From positions 78,271 to 142,270 of the forward strand of contig JAJYVF010000012.1 in NCBI GenBank assembly GCA_021792135.1: a stretch of DNA of 64,000 nucleotides, read 5' to 3'. Numbering within the stretch: the stretch's first letter is position 1; each line of letters begins with the position of its first letter. The notes under the pieces were generated by a model. The model saw only the letters and a program-made list of their open reading frames with translations. It searched no databases and was not told the origin of the DNA. This DNA is from Acidobacteriota bacterium. GTDB lineage: Bacteria; Acidobacteriota; Terriglobia; Terriglobales; Acidobacteriaceae. Positions 50,206 to 59,643 of the stretch are shown in pieces. The position numbers and the translations under genes are program-made.

Positions 50206-51465
50206 GTGATCTTCATTAAGGGTCCCGTGCTGCGGAGAGCAGGCGTGGGAGCGGCAATAACGCTCTGCGCCCTGGCCTGCCCATCCTTTTGCCGAGGAGA
50301 TCGCTCCGCCCCCGAGCAGCCTCCCCTGCCCGCGCTGCGCATCGACGTGGCTTCCCTCGGCTATATGCGCCCGAGCGACTTTTACCTCTCCTACCGGCTC
50401 TCGTCGATGTCCATGGGCTTCTTCGACAACGATCGTCTGCTCTTTACCTTCCGCGTCGGTGGGCTTCTCCGGCGCGTACCCAGCGACCGTCCCGACGATG
50501 AGGATCAGCAGATCCGCGCCCTCGTTCTCGACGTCCGCACCGGCCGCGTGCTGAAGCAGACCGAGTGGCGCATGCATGACCGCAATCGCTATCTCTGGGC
50601 CTATCCCGACAGCAGATTCCTGGTGCGCATCCGTGATTCGCTGTATCTGGCCGGCCCGTCTCTCCAGCTGCTGCCTTACCTCAGCTCCGACACCACGCTG
50701 CGCCTGGTGGAAACCTCGCCCGACCGCAGTCTCACGCTCATCGAGACGGATACGCCCGGCGGCAAACCGGAGATCGTCCAGGGCGATGGCGCGCCCATCA
50801 TGGAACAGCCGGTGGATGTCGAGCTGCTGCCGTCCGGCTCGCGGAAGCCGATCCTGCTCAGCAACGCCCGCAGTGCCGCCGCCTTTCCCCTGATGGATGA
50901 CGGCATGCTCGAATTTCTGGAAGGGAGAAGCATCGGTGACTGGGTTCTGCAGGAAGTCTTCTTCCGCGGCAAGTCGAAGATGATCGCCCACATCGGATCC
51001 GTCTGCCGGCCCAGCCTGCAGCCGATCAGCAGCAAGGCGGTGCTGGTCATGGGCTGCTCGCCCAATACCGGCGCCGGAATGCCCGTCTACGCCATTGCTG
51101 TGGGCGATGGCAGCCTGCTGTGGCAGCAGCAGTGGGAAAGCAAATACGTGTGGGGATTCTTCGACTATGCAGTGAACGGCAGCCGCTTTGCCTACGAATC
51201 GATCGAGGTCAACCGCCCCGTCAGCGTCTTCGATACCCTGGATCCGGAAGACATCATCCGGCAACTGGTCGGCGTCTACGACACCGGCACCGGCAGGATG
51301 GAGCTGCTCAAAGACACGGTCCCGGTGCTGACCGCGGGCCAGAATATCGCCCTCTCGCCCGACGGCAGCCGCTTTGCCGTCCTGCGCAACGGGGCCATTG
51401 AAATCTACAATCTGCCGCCGCTTCCCGCGGCGCCCGCCAAAACGCCGCTCACCGGTCCCAAATAG
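50206..51465 (+). CDS. Exported protein with propeller-like sheet repeats, function unknown
   Basis: 419 residues. A signal peptide (about 1-31, ending FCRGDRSA) precedes repeated beta segments such as FFDNDRLLFTFRVGG, LVLDVRTGRVLKQTEW, AIAVGDGSLLWQQQW and IALSPDGSRFAVLRNG. The spacing suggests a beta-propeller. I do not recognise a named family. The start is GTG 50206; GGAGG is only one base away, so the true start is uncertain. It diverges from the TPR gene. Confidence 0.7.
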   Translation: MIFIKGPVLRRAGVGAAITLCALACPSFCRGDRSAPEQPPLPALRIDVASLGYMRPSDFYLSYRLSSMSMGFFDNDRLLFTFRVGGLLRRVPSDRPDDEDQQIRALVLDVRTGRVLKQTEWRMHDRNRYLWAYPDSRFLVRIRDSLYLAGPSLQLLPYLSSDTTLRLVETSPDRSLTLIETDTPGGKPEIVQGDGAPIMEQPVDVELLPSGSRKPILLSNARSAAAFPLMDDGMLEFLEGRSIGDWVLQEVFFRGKSKMIAHIGSVCRPSLQPISSKAVLVMGCSPNTGAGMPVYAIAVGDGSLLWQQQWESKYVWGFFDYAVNGSRFAYESIEVNRPVSVFDTLDPEDIIRQLVGVYDTGTGRMELLKDTVPVLTAGQNIALSPDGSRFAVLRNGAIEIYNLPPLPAAPAKTPLTGPK

Positions 51466-51557
51466 CGTCTGCGCACAGCCGCGCAGGCGTTCCTGCCGGA
51501 GTTGACAGTGCTGCGGAGCGGGTGAAATCCTCAAACGTTTTGCCGGGGGTGTCTTCC

Positions 51558-52325
51558 ATGAATCCCGCAGGGACCGTTTCGAGCCAGGGCACGCCGCTCC
51601 AGGTTGCCCGGCCCTACCTGATCCAGCAGAACTGGGACGCTTACACACCCGAACAGCACGCTGTCTGGGCCGAGCTGGTTCGCCGCCGCATGCCCCAGCT
51701 CCGCGAGCACGCTGCCCGGGAATACCTCAACGGCTTCGAGCAGATCGGCCTGCGCGAAGACCGCATCCCCAACCTCAGCGACGTCAACCGGCGGCTCGGC
51801 CCCCGCACCGGCTGGAACGCCACCCCGGTCAGCGGCTTTCTTCCGCCCGATGCCTTTTTCGATATGCTGGCCGCGCGCCAGTTTCCCACCACCACCTACA
51901 TCCGCTCACGCGAATCGATGGAGTACACGCCGGAGCCGGACATCTTCCACGACGTCTTTGGACATGTGCCCATGCATGCCCACCCGGTCTTCGCCGATTT
52001 CCTGCAGCACTACGGCCGCGTCTGCGCGGCGCTGATGGGCGACAGGGAGCGGCTGGAGAAAATGGGCCGCCTCTTCTGGTTTACGGTGGAATTTGGTGTG
52101 ATCCGGCAGAACGGCAGGGTGAAGCTCTACGGCAGCGGGCTCATCTCCTCCCACAGGGAGGGAACGCATGTGATCGAGGGCAGGCCGGAGATCCGCGACT
52201 TCAGCCTAGACCAGGTGATGGAGCAGAAATTTCTTGTCTCGGAGGAGCAGAAGGTGCTGTACGCCGTCGAATCCTTCGAACAGATTTACGAGGCGGCGCA
52301 GGAGGCGGAAAAGCGCCTCGGCTGA
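51558..52325 (+). CDS. phhA: Phenylalanine-4-hydroxylase
   Basis: 255 residues, the bacterial catalytic-domain-only form. It hydroxylates phenylalanine to tyrosine with tetrahydropterin and a mononuclear iron. Ligands are visible: the two histidines in HDVFGHVPMH and the glutamate in FWFTVEFG. GLISSHREG follows. The start is ATG 51558 (an in-frame GTG at 51522 is possible). The gene is isolated between an unknown exported gene and phoU. Confidence 0.93.
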   Translation: MNPAGTVSSQGTPLQVARPYLIQQNWDAYTPEQHAVWAELVRRRMPQLREHAAREYLNGFEQIGLREDRIPNLSDVNRRLGPRTGWNATPVSGFLPPDAFFDMLAARQFPTTTYIRSRESMEYTPEPDIFHDVFGHVPMHAHPVFADFLQHYGRVCAALMGDRERLEKMGRLFWFTVEFGVIRQNGRVKLYGSGLISSHREGTHVIEGRPEIRDFSLDQVMEQKFLVSEEQKVLYAVESFEQIYEAAQEAEKRLG

Positions 52326-52483
52326 AATTGCCGCATAACCTTCTGCCCCCGCGCATCGTCGAATGGCAGTCGGAGCGGAGCGGGTGCGACCCATGGGAGT
52401 AACGCATTCGTCCCGATTTTTGCAGGGCTTTTACCTCTCAGGATGCACAATACGGGAATCAACCGTCGTCGCAGGAGGAGTCA

Positions 52484-53155
52484 TTGCCGCGGATTCACTT
52501 CCAGTTGCAGCTCGCCGAGCTGAAGGACAAGCTCCTGGCCATGGCCGCGCTCTCGCAGCAGGCCGTGCAGGCCTCGGTGGACGCATGGCTGCAGCGGGAC
52601 CAGGGGCTCTGCGAATACGTTCGCGAGAACGAAACCGCCATCAACTCCGCGGAGCGCGAAGTCGATGACATGGCCTACGAGCTCCTCTCGCGCGAGCAAC
52701 CCATGGCCATCGATCTGCGCTTTATCCTGGCCGTCATCAAGATCAATGGCGACCTCGAGCGGATCGGCGACATGGCCGTTGGCATCGCCGTGCGCACCCT
52801 GGGCCTGCTGGACCACAACCCGATCGACCTGCCCGTCGATATCGCCGGGATGGGCGACTTCACTGGCCGCATGATCCGCACCGCCGTGCAGGCTCTGCTC
52901 GACGGCGACGCCCTGGTGGCCGAGTCCGTGCGCGACATGGACGACGAAATGGACCGCATGAACCGCGTCGCTATCAGCGACCTGACCGCGCTCATCCAGG
53001 AGAAGCCGGAGACGGCGGACCAGGCGCTGGCCGCCATCCTCATCTCCCGCAGCCTCGAGCGCATTGCCGACCACGCCACCAACATCGCCACCGACGTGAT
53101 CTTCTGGGTCCGCGGCGCGGACCTGCGCCACCAGCTCAGCCTGGCCGTCGATTAG
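52484..53155 (+). CDS. phoU: Phosphate transport regulator PhoU
   Basis: 223 residues in two three-helix bundles of the PhoU family ([31 protein letters not shown] and the second copy with [19 protein letters not shown]). PhoU links Pst phosphate import to the PhoR sensor. The start is a TTG with an excellent GCAGGAGGAG three bases upstream, and no ATG gives full length. The pst genes are not in the window. The stop overlaps the opposing aroB stop by four bases. Confidence 0.93.
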   Translation: MPRIHFQLQLAELKDKLLAMAALSQQAVQASVDAWLQRDQGLCEYVRENETAINSAEREVDDMAYELLSREQPMAIDLRFILAVIKINGDLERIGDMAVGIAVRTLGLLDHNPIDLPVDIAGMGDFTGRMIRTAVQALLDGDALVAESVRDMDDEMDRMNRVAISDLTALIQEKPETADQALAAILISRSLERIADHATNIATDVIFWVRGADLRHQLSLAVD

Positions 53156-54297
53156 CGGCTGGAATGGGCTGCACCCGCTGCCTGCGCGCGCGCCAGCACC
53201 CACCGCGCCGCGCTTTCCAGCTCCGCATCCGTCACGTCTTCCACCACCACGGCGTCGCCGATGCCCCGCGGGAGAACAAATCTGCGTTTGCCGGCGCGGT
53301 TCTTCTTGTCGCGTCCCGCCGAATCGAGCAGCTTCTCCACAGTCGCGCGGAAGGGCGGCAGCGGTCCATAGGCAAGGATCGTCCTCTCGATGCGGCCGGC
53401 CTGTGCCGCCGTCACCGTGGAGCGCGCCGCCGCAATCTGCAGCGCCGCCAGCATGCCCCAGGCGATGGCCTCGCCGTGCAGCAGGGCGCGGTATCCCGTG
53501 GCCGCTTCAATCGCGTGCCCCACGGTGTGGCCGAAGTTGAGGATCATCCGCAGTCCCGACTCCCGCTCATCGATCCCCACCACCTCCGCCTTCATCCGGA
53601 TCGACGCGGTGATCACCCGCTCCAGCGCCTCCGGCTCGCAGCACAACACCGCAGCCGCATTTTGCTCCATGAAGCGAAACAGCGCGGCGTCCCGGATGAC
53701 CCCGGCCTTGATGCTTTCGAAGAGGCCGGCCCGCAGTTCGCGCTCAGGCAGCGTCTGCAGCACATCGATGTCGGCAAAGACCGCCCGTGGATGGTGAAAG
53801 CTGCCGATCAGGTTCTTTCCGGCGACGAGATTCGCCCCGGTCTTGCCGCCCACCGAGGAGTCGACCTGCGCCAGCAGCGTCGTCGGCACCTGCACATACT
53901 CGATGCCGCGCATATAAATCGCGGCCAGGAAGCCTCCCAGATCGCCCACAATCCCGCCGCCGAGGGCGATCAGCAACCCGGAGCGGTCGGCGCCGGCCGA
54001 TGCCAGCTCGCCTGCCAGCCTTTCGACTTCTCCCAGCCGCTTGAAACGTTCGCCGGGAGACAGAAAGAGCACGATGGGAGCACTGGCCTGCGGGAACGCT
54101 GCCAGGAACGGCTGTCCCCACAGGGACCAGATTTCCGGCGAGGTCACGACGAAAATTCGCCGGCCGGCTTCGATGCGGGCGCGCCGCGGAATCTCGGCAA
54201 AGAGCCCGCGGCCCACAAAGACGGGGTAATCCGCCGATGCCGTCTGAACGTGAATGGTGCGAACCGTGGATTTCAAGGTGAGTCCATCGTAAAGCAA
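53152..54297 (-). CDS. aroB: 3-dehydroquinate synthase
   Basis: 381 residues. AroB cyclises DAHP to 3-dehydroquinate in the shikimate pathway, using NAD and zinc. The glycine-rich [19 protein letters not shown] and the zinc-ligand region [14 protein letters not shown] are present, as are [17 protein letters not shown] and [11 protein letters not shown]. It is a single gene, convergent with phoU and divergent from the outer-membrane protein gene. Confidence 0.96.
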   Translation of the reverse strand: MLYDGLTLKSTVRTIHVQTASADYPVFVGRGLFAEIPRRARIEAGRRIFVVTSPEIWSLWGQPFLAAFPQASAPIVLFLSPGERFKRLGEVERLAGELASAGADRSGLLIALGGGIVGDLGGFLAAIYMRGIEYVQVPTTLLAQVDSSVGGKTGANLVAGKNLIGSFHHPRAVFADIDVLQTLPERELRAGLFESIKAGVIRDAALFRFMEQNAAAVLCCEPEALERVITASIRMKAEVVGIDERESGLRMILNFGHTVGHAIEAATGYRALLHGEAIAWGMLAALQIAAARSTVTAAQAGRIERTILAYGPLPPFRATVEKLLDSAGRDKKNRAGKRRFVLPRGIGDAVVVEDVTDAELESAARWVLARAQAAGAAHSSR

Positions 54298-54455
54298 CGC
54301 GGCGCGGGGATCGCCTCAGGGCGCGTCCATCTACGGTCGGCAGGCCGCCGGCTCCAGCAACATTTCGGGTCGTGGAGGGTTTCTCTCTGTGCGGCTCGAG
54401 GCAGCCGTAAGGGGATTTCCTGCCGCTGATTGGGCGTGTGCCTGAAGCGGTGTCT

Positions 54456-54481
54456 GGAGCGGCAGGCGATCTGCCTGCTCC
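54456..54481. promoter_or_regulatory. Hairpin upstream of the outer-membrane protein gene
   Basis: GGAGCGGCAG pairs with CTGCCtGCTCC (one bulged T) around a five-base loop, ending 29 bases before the start codon. It could affect translation; no known riboswitch fold was recognised in this 213-base leader. Confidence 0.4.
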
Positions 54482-54510
54482 GCATTCGAAGTCTGCTCAA
54501 AGGGGGATGA

Positions 54511-55182
54511 ATGATCCGATCGCGATGGATCTTTGCCGCCGTTCTTCTGCCCGCCTTTCTCTTCCTGGGCGGGGCCGCCTTTCCGCAAACCGATGTTGCT
54601 GCCAGCGTGTATGGCGCTTTCTCCGGCACAACCACTTCCACCGGAATCCACCAGGGTCCGTCGAATGCCGCGGGCGCGCTCATTGAACTGCGGCATATCG
54701 CGAATCCGATCCTTGGATTCGAAGCGACCTACGCCTGGAACCGCGCCAATCAGACGTATACCTATACCGGCCCTACGCCGACCCACCTCACGCCTTGCCC
54801 CAGTTGCGGAGAGCCCTACTCCGTCTCGGTTCCCTCGGATGCCCATGAGATTACCGCCGACTGGGTCCCCTCGCTCTCCATCGCGAGTCTGCGGCCTTTT
54901 GGCGTGCTGGGCGTGGGCGTGCTGCTCAACGTGCCCAGCGGCGGCGCTTCTGTCAGCGGAACGGCCAGCACGAGCAGCGCTGCTGGTGACACGAAGACCA
55001 GCACTCAGGCTGTCTACGTCTATGGCGCCGGCCTTGACTGGGGCATCCTGCCGCACATCGGTCTGCGCTTCCAGTATCGCGGCAACCTGTACAAAGCTCC
55101 CGACGTGACCACATTGTTCTCCTCAACCGGAAAATTCACCCATACCGCGGAACCTGTCGCCGGCATTTACCTGCGCCTGTAG
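54511..55182 (+). CDS. Outer-membrane beta-barrel protein
   Basis: 223 residues. A signal peptide (about 1-26, ending AAFPQ) precedes an eight- or ten-stranded barrel pattern with alternating residues and a final PVAGIYLRL ending in an aromatic or leucine tail. It resembles OmpA/OmpW-type small barrels. A CPSCGEPY loop contains two cysteines. The start is ATG 54511 preceded by AAAGGGGG. Function unknown. Confidence 0.8.
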   Translation: MIRSRWIFAAVLLPAFLFLGGAAFPQTDVAASVYGAFSGTTTSTGIHQGPSNAAGALIELRHIANPILGFEATYAWNRANQTYTYTGPTPTHLTPCPSCGEPYSVSVPSDAHEITADWVPSLSIASLRPFGVLGVGVLLNVPSGGASVSGTASTSSAAGDTKTSTQAVYVYGAGLDWGILPHIGLRFQYRGNLYKAPDVTTLFSSTGKFTHTAEPVAGIYLRL

Positions 55183-55312
55183 AGGCTGGGGGATCGAGCT
55201 TCTCGCGGTCCTACCCACCTCCCGGACCATCGGGTTGGGACGAGGTCTTCGAACCTCGGCGGAACCTGCGCCGGCCTGCGCTCATCGAACAAATACGATA
55301 GCCTGATCGTTT

Positions 55313-56878
55313 ATGGCTGAGGTGCAGGAAACCGATTTCGTCATCGTGGGCGCGGGCGTTGCCGGGCTGCGCGCCGCCATTGGCCTTGCGGATAGCGGCG
55401 CCCGCGTGCTGGTGGTCACCAAGGAAGCGCTGGCCGAATCGAATACCCACTACGCCCAGGGCGGCATCGCCGTGGCCCTGACCGGCGAGCAGGACGTGGC
55501 GCTGCATCTGGAGGACACGGTGAACGCCGGTGATGGCCTGGTGAATCGCGGGGCCGCGCGTGTGCTCGTCGAAGAGGGTCCGCTGCGCGTCGAGGAACTG
55601 CTGCGCTGGGGAACGGACTTCGACCGCGAGAACGGCCGGCTGATGCTCACCCGCGAAGGTGCGCACAGCCGCAACCGCATCCTGCACGCGCACGGCGACG
55701 CGACCGGCGCGGAGATCGCCCGCTCGCTGCTGCGTCATGCCCGCGCCATTCCCGGGATCACCCTGATGGAATGGACGACGACCGTCGATCTGGTCGTCGA
55801 AGAGGGTGCTGTGGCCGGCGTGGAACTGCTCAGCGCCGATGGGCAAATGCACCAGGTACGCGCCCGGGCGGTGCTGCTCGCGAGCGGCGGCGCGGGACAG
55901 GTCTACAGCGACACCACCAATCCCTCCGTGGCTACCGGCGACGGCATCGCCATGGCCTGGCGTGCGGGCGCTGACATCGCCGACATGGAGTTCTACCAGT
56001 TCCATCCCACGGCGCTCAGTCTTCCCGGAGTGCCCCGCTTTCTCCTCTCCGAAGCGCTGCGCGGCGAAGGCGCCCGGCTGCGCAATTCCCGCGGCGAGCG
56101 CTTCATGGAGAGTTGTCACCCGCTGCTGGAGCTGGCTCCCCGCGACATCGTGGCTCGCGCCATCGCCCGCGAAGGCATGGGCCCGGGCGGCGAGCAGCTG
56201 CCCGTATGGCTCGACATGCGCCACGTGACCGCGATCGATCCCGCTATCCGCTTTCCCGGTATTTCGAAGTTCCTGGTCGCCCACGGCCTCGATCTGCGCC
56301 GCGACCTGATCCCCGTCCGCCCGGCGGCACACTACCTGATGGGCGGCATCCGCACGGATCTGCACGGCCGCAGCTCGGTGCCACGGCTCCATGCCGCGGG
56401 CGAGGCCGCCTGCACCGGCGTGCATGGCGCCAACCGCCTCGCCAGCAATTCGCTGCTGGAAGGCCTGGTTTTCGGCGCCCGCGCAGCCGAGGCGATGCAG
56501 GATGCTCCTGCCCTGCATGCGGGTCGCGCGCCTGTGCCTGCTGAACCGCCAAAGAACAACGGCGACCTCCCTGAACCGCGCGAGCGGCTCCAGCGAACCA
56601 TGTGGGAAAAGGCGGGGCTCCTGCGCGACGCCGAGGGTCTCAGCGCGGCTTGCCGGCAGCTGTGCGCCTTGAAATCGCAAATCCCGAGCTCAGCCAGCCG
56701 GCAGGGAATTGAAACGCGCAATCTGTACACCATCGGGAAGATGATCGTTGCCTCGGCGCTGGCCCGCGAAGAGAGCCGCGGCGCTCATTACCGCAACGAT
56801 TTTCCGCATCGCGACGACAGCAGATTCGGCCGCCACTCCCTCCTCCGCGGCGAGAAAATCTCCTTTGAGGAACTGTGA
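55313..56878 (+). CDS. nadB: L-aspartate oxidase
   Basis: 521 residues. NadB oxidises aspartate to iminoaspartate for quinolinate synthesis. The FAD-binding dinucleotide motif VGAGVAGLRAAIGL is at the N-terminus. NTHYAQGGIAVAL and FYQFHPTALSLPG surround the active site, and GANRLASNSLLEGLVFGAR is the C-terminal flavin-binding signature. nadA lies 3.4 kb downstream in the same direction, separated by minus-strand genes. Confidence 0.95.
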   Translation: MAEVQETDFVIVGAGVAGLRAAIGLADSGARVLVVTKEALAESNTHYAQGGIAVALTGEQDVALHLEDTVNAGDGLVNRGAARVLVEEGPLRVEELLRWGTDFDRENGRLMLTREGAHSRNRILHAHGDATGAEIARSLLRHARAIPGITLMEWTTTVDLVVEEGAVAGVELLSADGQMHQVRARAVLLASGGAGQVYSDTTNPSVATGDGIAMAWRAGADIADMEFYQFHPTALSLPGVPRFLLSEALRGEGARLRNSRGERFMESCHPLLELAPRDIVARAIAREGMGPGGEQLPVWLDMRHVTAIDPAIRFPGISKFLVAHGLDLRRDLIPVRPAAHYLMGGIRTDLHGRSSVPRLHAAGEAACTGVHGANRLASNSLLEGLVFGARAAEAMQDAPALHAGRAPVPAEPPKNNGDLPEPRERLQRTMWEKAGLLRDAEGLSAACRQLCALKSQIPSSASRQGIETRNLYTIGKMIVASALAREESRGAHYRNDFPHRDDSRFGRHSLLRGEKISFEEL

Positions 56879-56907
56879 TCGCCGGATTCGAAGTGCGCGC
56901 CTCTGGT

Positions 56908-57214
56908 TCCGCGGCAGCCTGAAGGCGTGCCCCCACTCGTTGCGCAGGAAGCCCGGGATGCACCACAGCATGCACAGCGGCTCGCGGGCGCGCAGCGCCT
57001 CCACCGGCCCGGCTCCTTTCACGGCCGGCACCACAACCTCACCAAAGGCCGCCGTCTCGCTGAAGCTGTCGGCCTGTGCGTCCGGATGCGCGGAACGCCA
57101 CTCGGCCGGCTTCGCCGGCTCGCGCGTGCCCACCATGGTTTCGCAGCCATGTTTCAGGAAACCCGCCGCCGGAGTTTGTCCAGCGATGCCGGAGCTGGGT
57201 ACGCCCACTCGCAT
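56908..57214 (-). pseudogene. Decayed NADPH:F420-reductase-like gene with internal deletion
   Basis: From ATG 57214 the frame reads like the Rossmann N-terminus of the NADPH-dependent F420 reductase (COG2085) family, but with damaging substitutions: MRVGVPSSGIAGQTPAAGF where GVLGSGxVGQTLAxGF is expected, then TMVGTREPAK and FGEVVVPAVKG. It jumps at about residue 75 directly to the family's C-terminus, GAGPVEALRAREPLCMLW and IPGFLRNEWGHAFRL. An internal segment of about 100 codons is therefore missing, and the normal stop is lost (the frame runs on into nadB antisense). It has GGAGGA seven bases before the ATG. Best read as a dead gene. The rest of the gap from 56879 to 57313 holds nothing else I can name except the palindrome listed next. 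Confidence 0.72.
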
Positions 57215-57221
57215 GGCCGAT

Positions 57222-57240
57222 TCCTCCGAACTTCGGAGGA
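57222..57240. promoter_or_regulatory. Perfect 19-base palindrome at the relic gene's ribosome-binding site
   Basis: TCCTCCGAA and TTCGGAGGA flank one central base. On the minus strand the right arm contains the GGAGGA that serves the relic gene, so the element could be an operator or a hairpin masking its ribosome-binding site. Confidence 0.5.
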
Positions 57241-57313
57241 TTGCCGGACGCCCTCGGTAATCGATCCGGGACCGCTGCGTTCAGGTCAATCTCAGCTCCC
57301 GGCATGGAGCAGG

Positions 57314-58216
57314 CTACCGCTGGTTCAGCAGTCGAATGGTTTCAAGAATGGTGTCGCCGGCAATCGTCAGGCTCTGCGCGCTTAGCTTGTCCATCGTGTC
57401 CTGGGCGGTGTGGTGGTAGCTGTTCTCGTAGCCGTAATCCAGATCGATAATATCCGCCGAGGGCACGCCCCGCCGCACAAAGGGCAGATGATCGTCCTCG
57501 ACGGCCGTGGTGGTCTGAAAGAAGAACGCCTGCCAGCCGTACTGCGAGGCGGCCTTGTACACCAGATCTTCGAGCCACGGTGTCGAGTTCTGGTCGCGCT
57601 GGATGTCCAGGTCCTTGTCGCCCAGCATATCGGCCAGCAGAAAGGCCTTGATGTGTTTCAGTGTGCCGTCCGCCTGCCACTTCGCCGCGAGATGCTTCGT
57701 GCCGTAGAGCGAATCGGTCTCGCTCCAGCTCTTGATGGCCTCTTCGCCATCGGTGAAGACCAGCCAGACGCTGTAGCCGTTGTTCGGCTTGCCGCGCAGG
57801 TCGTTCGCCAGCTCGATCAGCAGCCCTGTGGTTGAGCCGCCGTCGTTCGCCCCCACAAAGTGGATATTCCGCAGCGGCAGATTCGTCTCGTAGTGCGACG
57901 CGACGACGATGATGCCGTCCTTCTTACCGGGAAACTTCACGATGAAGTTGTGCATCGTGAGCGGTCCGGCGGGTGTCGAGGCCGTGAAGGTGTCCTCTTC
58001 CAGATCATCATGCCGGAACTGCGCTTTGATGAAGGCCTCGGCTTTGGCATGACCGGGGCTTCCGATCCAGCGCGGACCAATGGCCACAAATTCCCGCGTG
58101 TAGGCCAGCGCCTTCGCGCCGTCGAACTGCGGGAGGCTCTGGATATTCGCTGCGCCGGCAGCAGCCCCGCAGGCGGCTCCAAGGACCAGCGCGGCCAGGG
58201 CGCGGTTCAGCCTCAC
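57314..58216 (-). CDS. M28-fold glutaminyl-peptide cyclotransferase-like protein, exported
   Basis: 300 residues. A signal-like N-terminus (VRLNRALAALVLGAACGAAAG) leads to an M28 zinc fold. The sequence follows animal-type glutaminyl cyclase rather than a general aminopeptidase. GANDGGSTTGLL and FTDGEEAIKSWSETDSLYG hold the metal and acid residues, LLADMLG the conserved aspartate, EDDHLPFVRRGVP the second aspartate, and HHTAQDTMDKL the last zinc ligand. It would convert N-terminal glutamine to pyroglutamate on exported proteins. The start is GTG 58216, overlapping the tatC stop (GTGA), so it is translationally coupled to tatC. Confidence 0.83.
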   Translation of the reverse strand: MRLNRALAALVLGAACGAAAGAANIQSLPQFDGAKALAYTREFVAIGPRWIGSPGHAKAEAFIKAQFRHDDLEEDTFTASTPAGPLTMHNFIVKFPGKKDGIIVVASHYETNLPLRNIHFVGANDGGSTTGLLIELANDLRGKPNNGYSVWLVFTDGEEAIKSWSETDSLYGTKHLAAKWQADGTLKHIKAFLLADMLGDKDLDIQRDQNSTPWLEDLVYKAASQYGWQAFFFQTTTAVEDDHLPFVRRGVPSADIIDLDYGYENSYHHTAQDTMDKLSAQSLTIAGDTILETIRLLNQR

Positions 58217-59046
58217 GAAGCCGCCTTCTCGGCCCGCTTTTTGCGCGTAGCCGGGTGCACGAACCAGGCGACGCCGATGCTCAGCAGATACAGCGTCAGC
58301 ATCGGTGTGGCGAAGACGCACATTGTCAGCACGTCCGGCGTGGGCGTGATGATCGCCGCAATGATAAAGATCAGCAGGATTGCGTAGCGGATGTTCTTCC
58401 ATAGAAACTTTGGGCTGACGATGCCGAAGAGCGACAGGAACATGACCAGGATCGGCAGTTCGAACGTGATCCCCAGCCCCAGAATCACCGTCAGAAACAG
58501 GTCCGTGTACTCATTGATCTCGATCACCGGACGAAAGTCCTTGTTGAAGCTGAGCAGGAAGTCCAGCGATCCGGGATAGACCCAGCGGTAGCCGAAGTAC
58601 GCGCCGGCGAGGAACAGCAGAATCGTAGCCGACATGAAGGGCACCACATACCGCTTCTCGTTCTGGTAAAGCCCAGGCGAAATGAACAGCCAGACCTCGT
58701 ACAGCACGAAGGGACAGGCAACAATGCACCCAGCCATGAAGCTGATCTTCAGGTACATGTTGAAGGGGTCCATGGGATTGAAGTAGGCCAGCTGCGTCGA
58801 CATGTGGTGCTGGATCAGCGCAAAGCGGATGGGCCGCTCCATCAGCCCGTAGATCCGTTCGTGGAGGCCCCACATGAGGAAGAACCCGCCGATCAGGTAA
58901 AGGGCGGAGTGAATGAGCCGCCGGCGGAGCTCCTCAAGGTGCTCCATCAGGCTCATGCCTGGCAGTTCGGCACGCTCGGTTACCGCCCGCCGCGCACGGT
59001 CGACCAGATCCTTTTTGTTCTTCTCTTCTTCCTCGGTCTCAATCAT
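58213..59046 (-). CDS. tatC: Twin-arginine translocase subunit TatC
   Basis: 277 residues with six helices. TatC recognises the twin-arginine signal and nucleates the translocase. MSLMEHLEELRRRLIHSALY at the first helix, LYEVWLFISPGLYQNEKRY and FELPILVMFLSLFG are family signatures. ATG 59046 overlaps the tatB stop by eight bases. The basic C-terminus ends KKRAEKAAS. It serves the twin-arginine multicopper oxidase at 32.6 kb among others. Confidence 0.95.
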   Translation of the reverse strand: MIETEEEEKNKKDLVDRARRAVTERAELPGMSLMEHLEELRRRLIHSALYLIGGFFLMWGLHERIYGLMERPIRFALIQHHMSTQLAYFNPMDPFNMYLKISFMAGCIVACPFVLYEVWLFISPGLYQNEKRYVVPFMSATILLFLAGAYFGYRWVYPGSLDFLLSFNKDFRPVIEINEYTDLFLTVILGLGITFELPILVMFLSLFGIVSPKFLWKNIRYAILLIFIIAAIITPTPDVLTMCVFATPMLTLYLLSIGVAWFVHPATRKKRAEKAAS

Positions 59047-59536
59047 GGTGTGCGACTTCGGCCGGCATCTCCGTAGCGGGGATGTGCACGCCGTTGCTCT
59101 CAACGGCGACATCGAGGGAAACAGGTGGTTCCGGTGTCTCCGCCGGAGCCGTCGGGTGAACAGCGATCTCTCCTTCCGGCACCGTCTCCGCCTCCAGGGC
59201 GGTGGCTTCCGTCACCTCGGCCGCGGCGGCATAGGGTTTCGACGTACTCACCTGGGTTCCCGTCGAAGGGGGCAGGATCGTCGGCGTTGCCGGGCTGGCC
59301 GAGTCCGCTGTTGCCGAGGTCGCAGTCAGAGCGGCCTGTTCCTCCACCCGCTTCTTCCGCCGCTCCTCTTCTTCCATGTTGCGTAATTCTTCCTGAATCT
59401 GGTACTTGAATTCGTTACTGGCGCGGCGAAATTCGGCGAGCAGCTTCCCCAGCTGTCTCCCGATCTCCGGCAGCTTCTTCGGGCCAAAGAGGACGAGAGC
59501 CAGCAGAAAAATGAATGTGTAGTCGCCGAAATGCAT
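59039..59536 (-). CDS. Twin-arginine translocase subunit TatA/TatB
   Basis: 165 residues. A single N-terminal helix (FGDYTFIFLLALVLFGPKKLPEIGRQLGKLLAEFR) has the FGP hinge and an amphipathic helix, then a glutamate/arginine-rich stretch and an alanine/proline/threonine-rich tail of about 100 residues. The FGPKKLPEIGRQLG motif fits both TatA and TatB; the long tail favours TatB. It is the first gene of the tat-glutaminyl-cyclase operon. Confidence 0.9.
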   Translation of the reverse strand: MHFGDYTFIFLLALVLFGPKKLPEIGRQLGKLLAEFRRASNEFKYQIQEELRNMEEEERRKKRVEEQAALTATSATADSASPATPTILPPSTGTQVSTSKPYAAAAEVTEATALEAETVPEGEIAVHPTAPAETPEPPVSLDVAVESNGVHIPATEMPAEVAHHD

Positions 59537-59643
59537 CGATAATTCATGATACCTGCGACGATTGCGGGCTCACAAATAAGACAACCTCGCCGGCGGTCCT
59601 GGCGTAAATTGGGGGGCACAGGTTTTGTTCCGGGGAGGGGACC

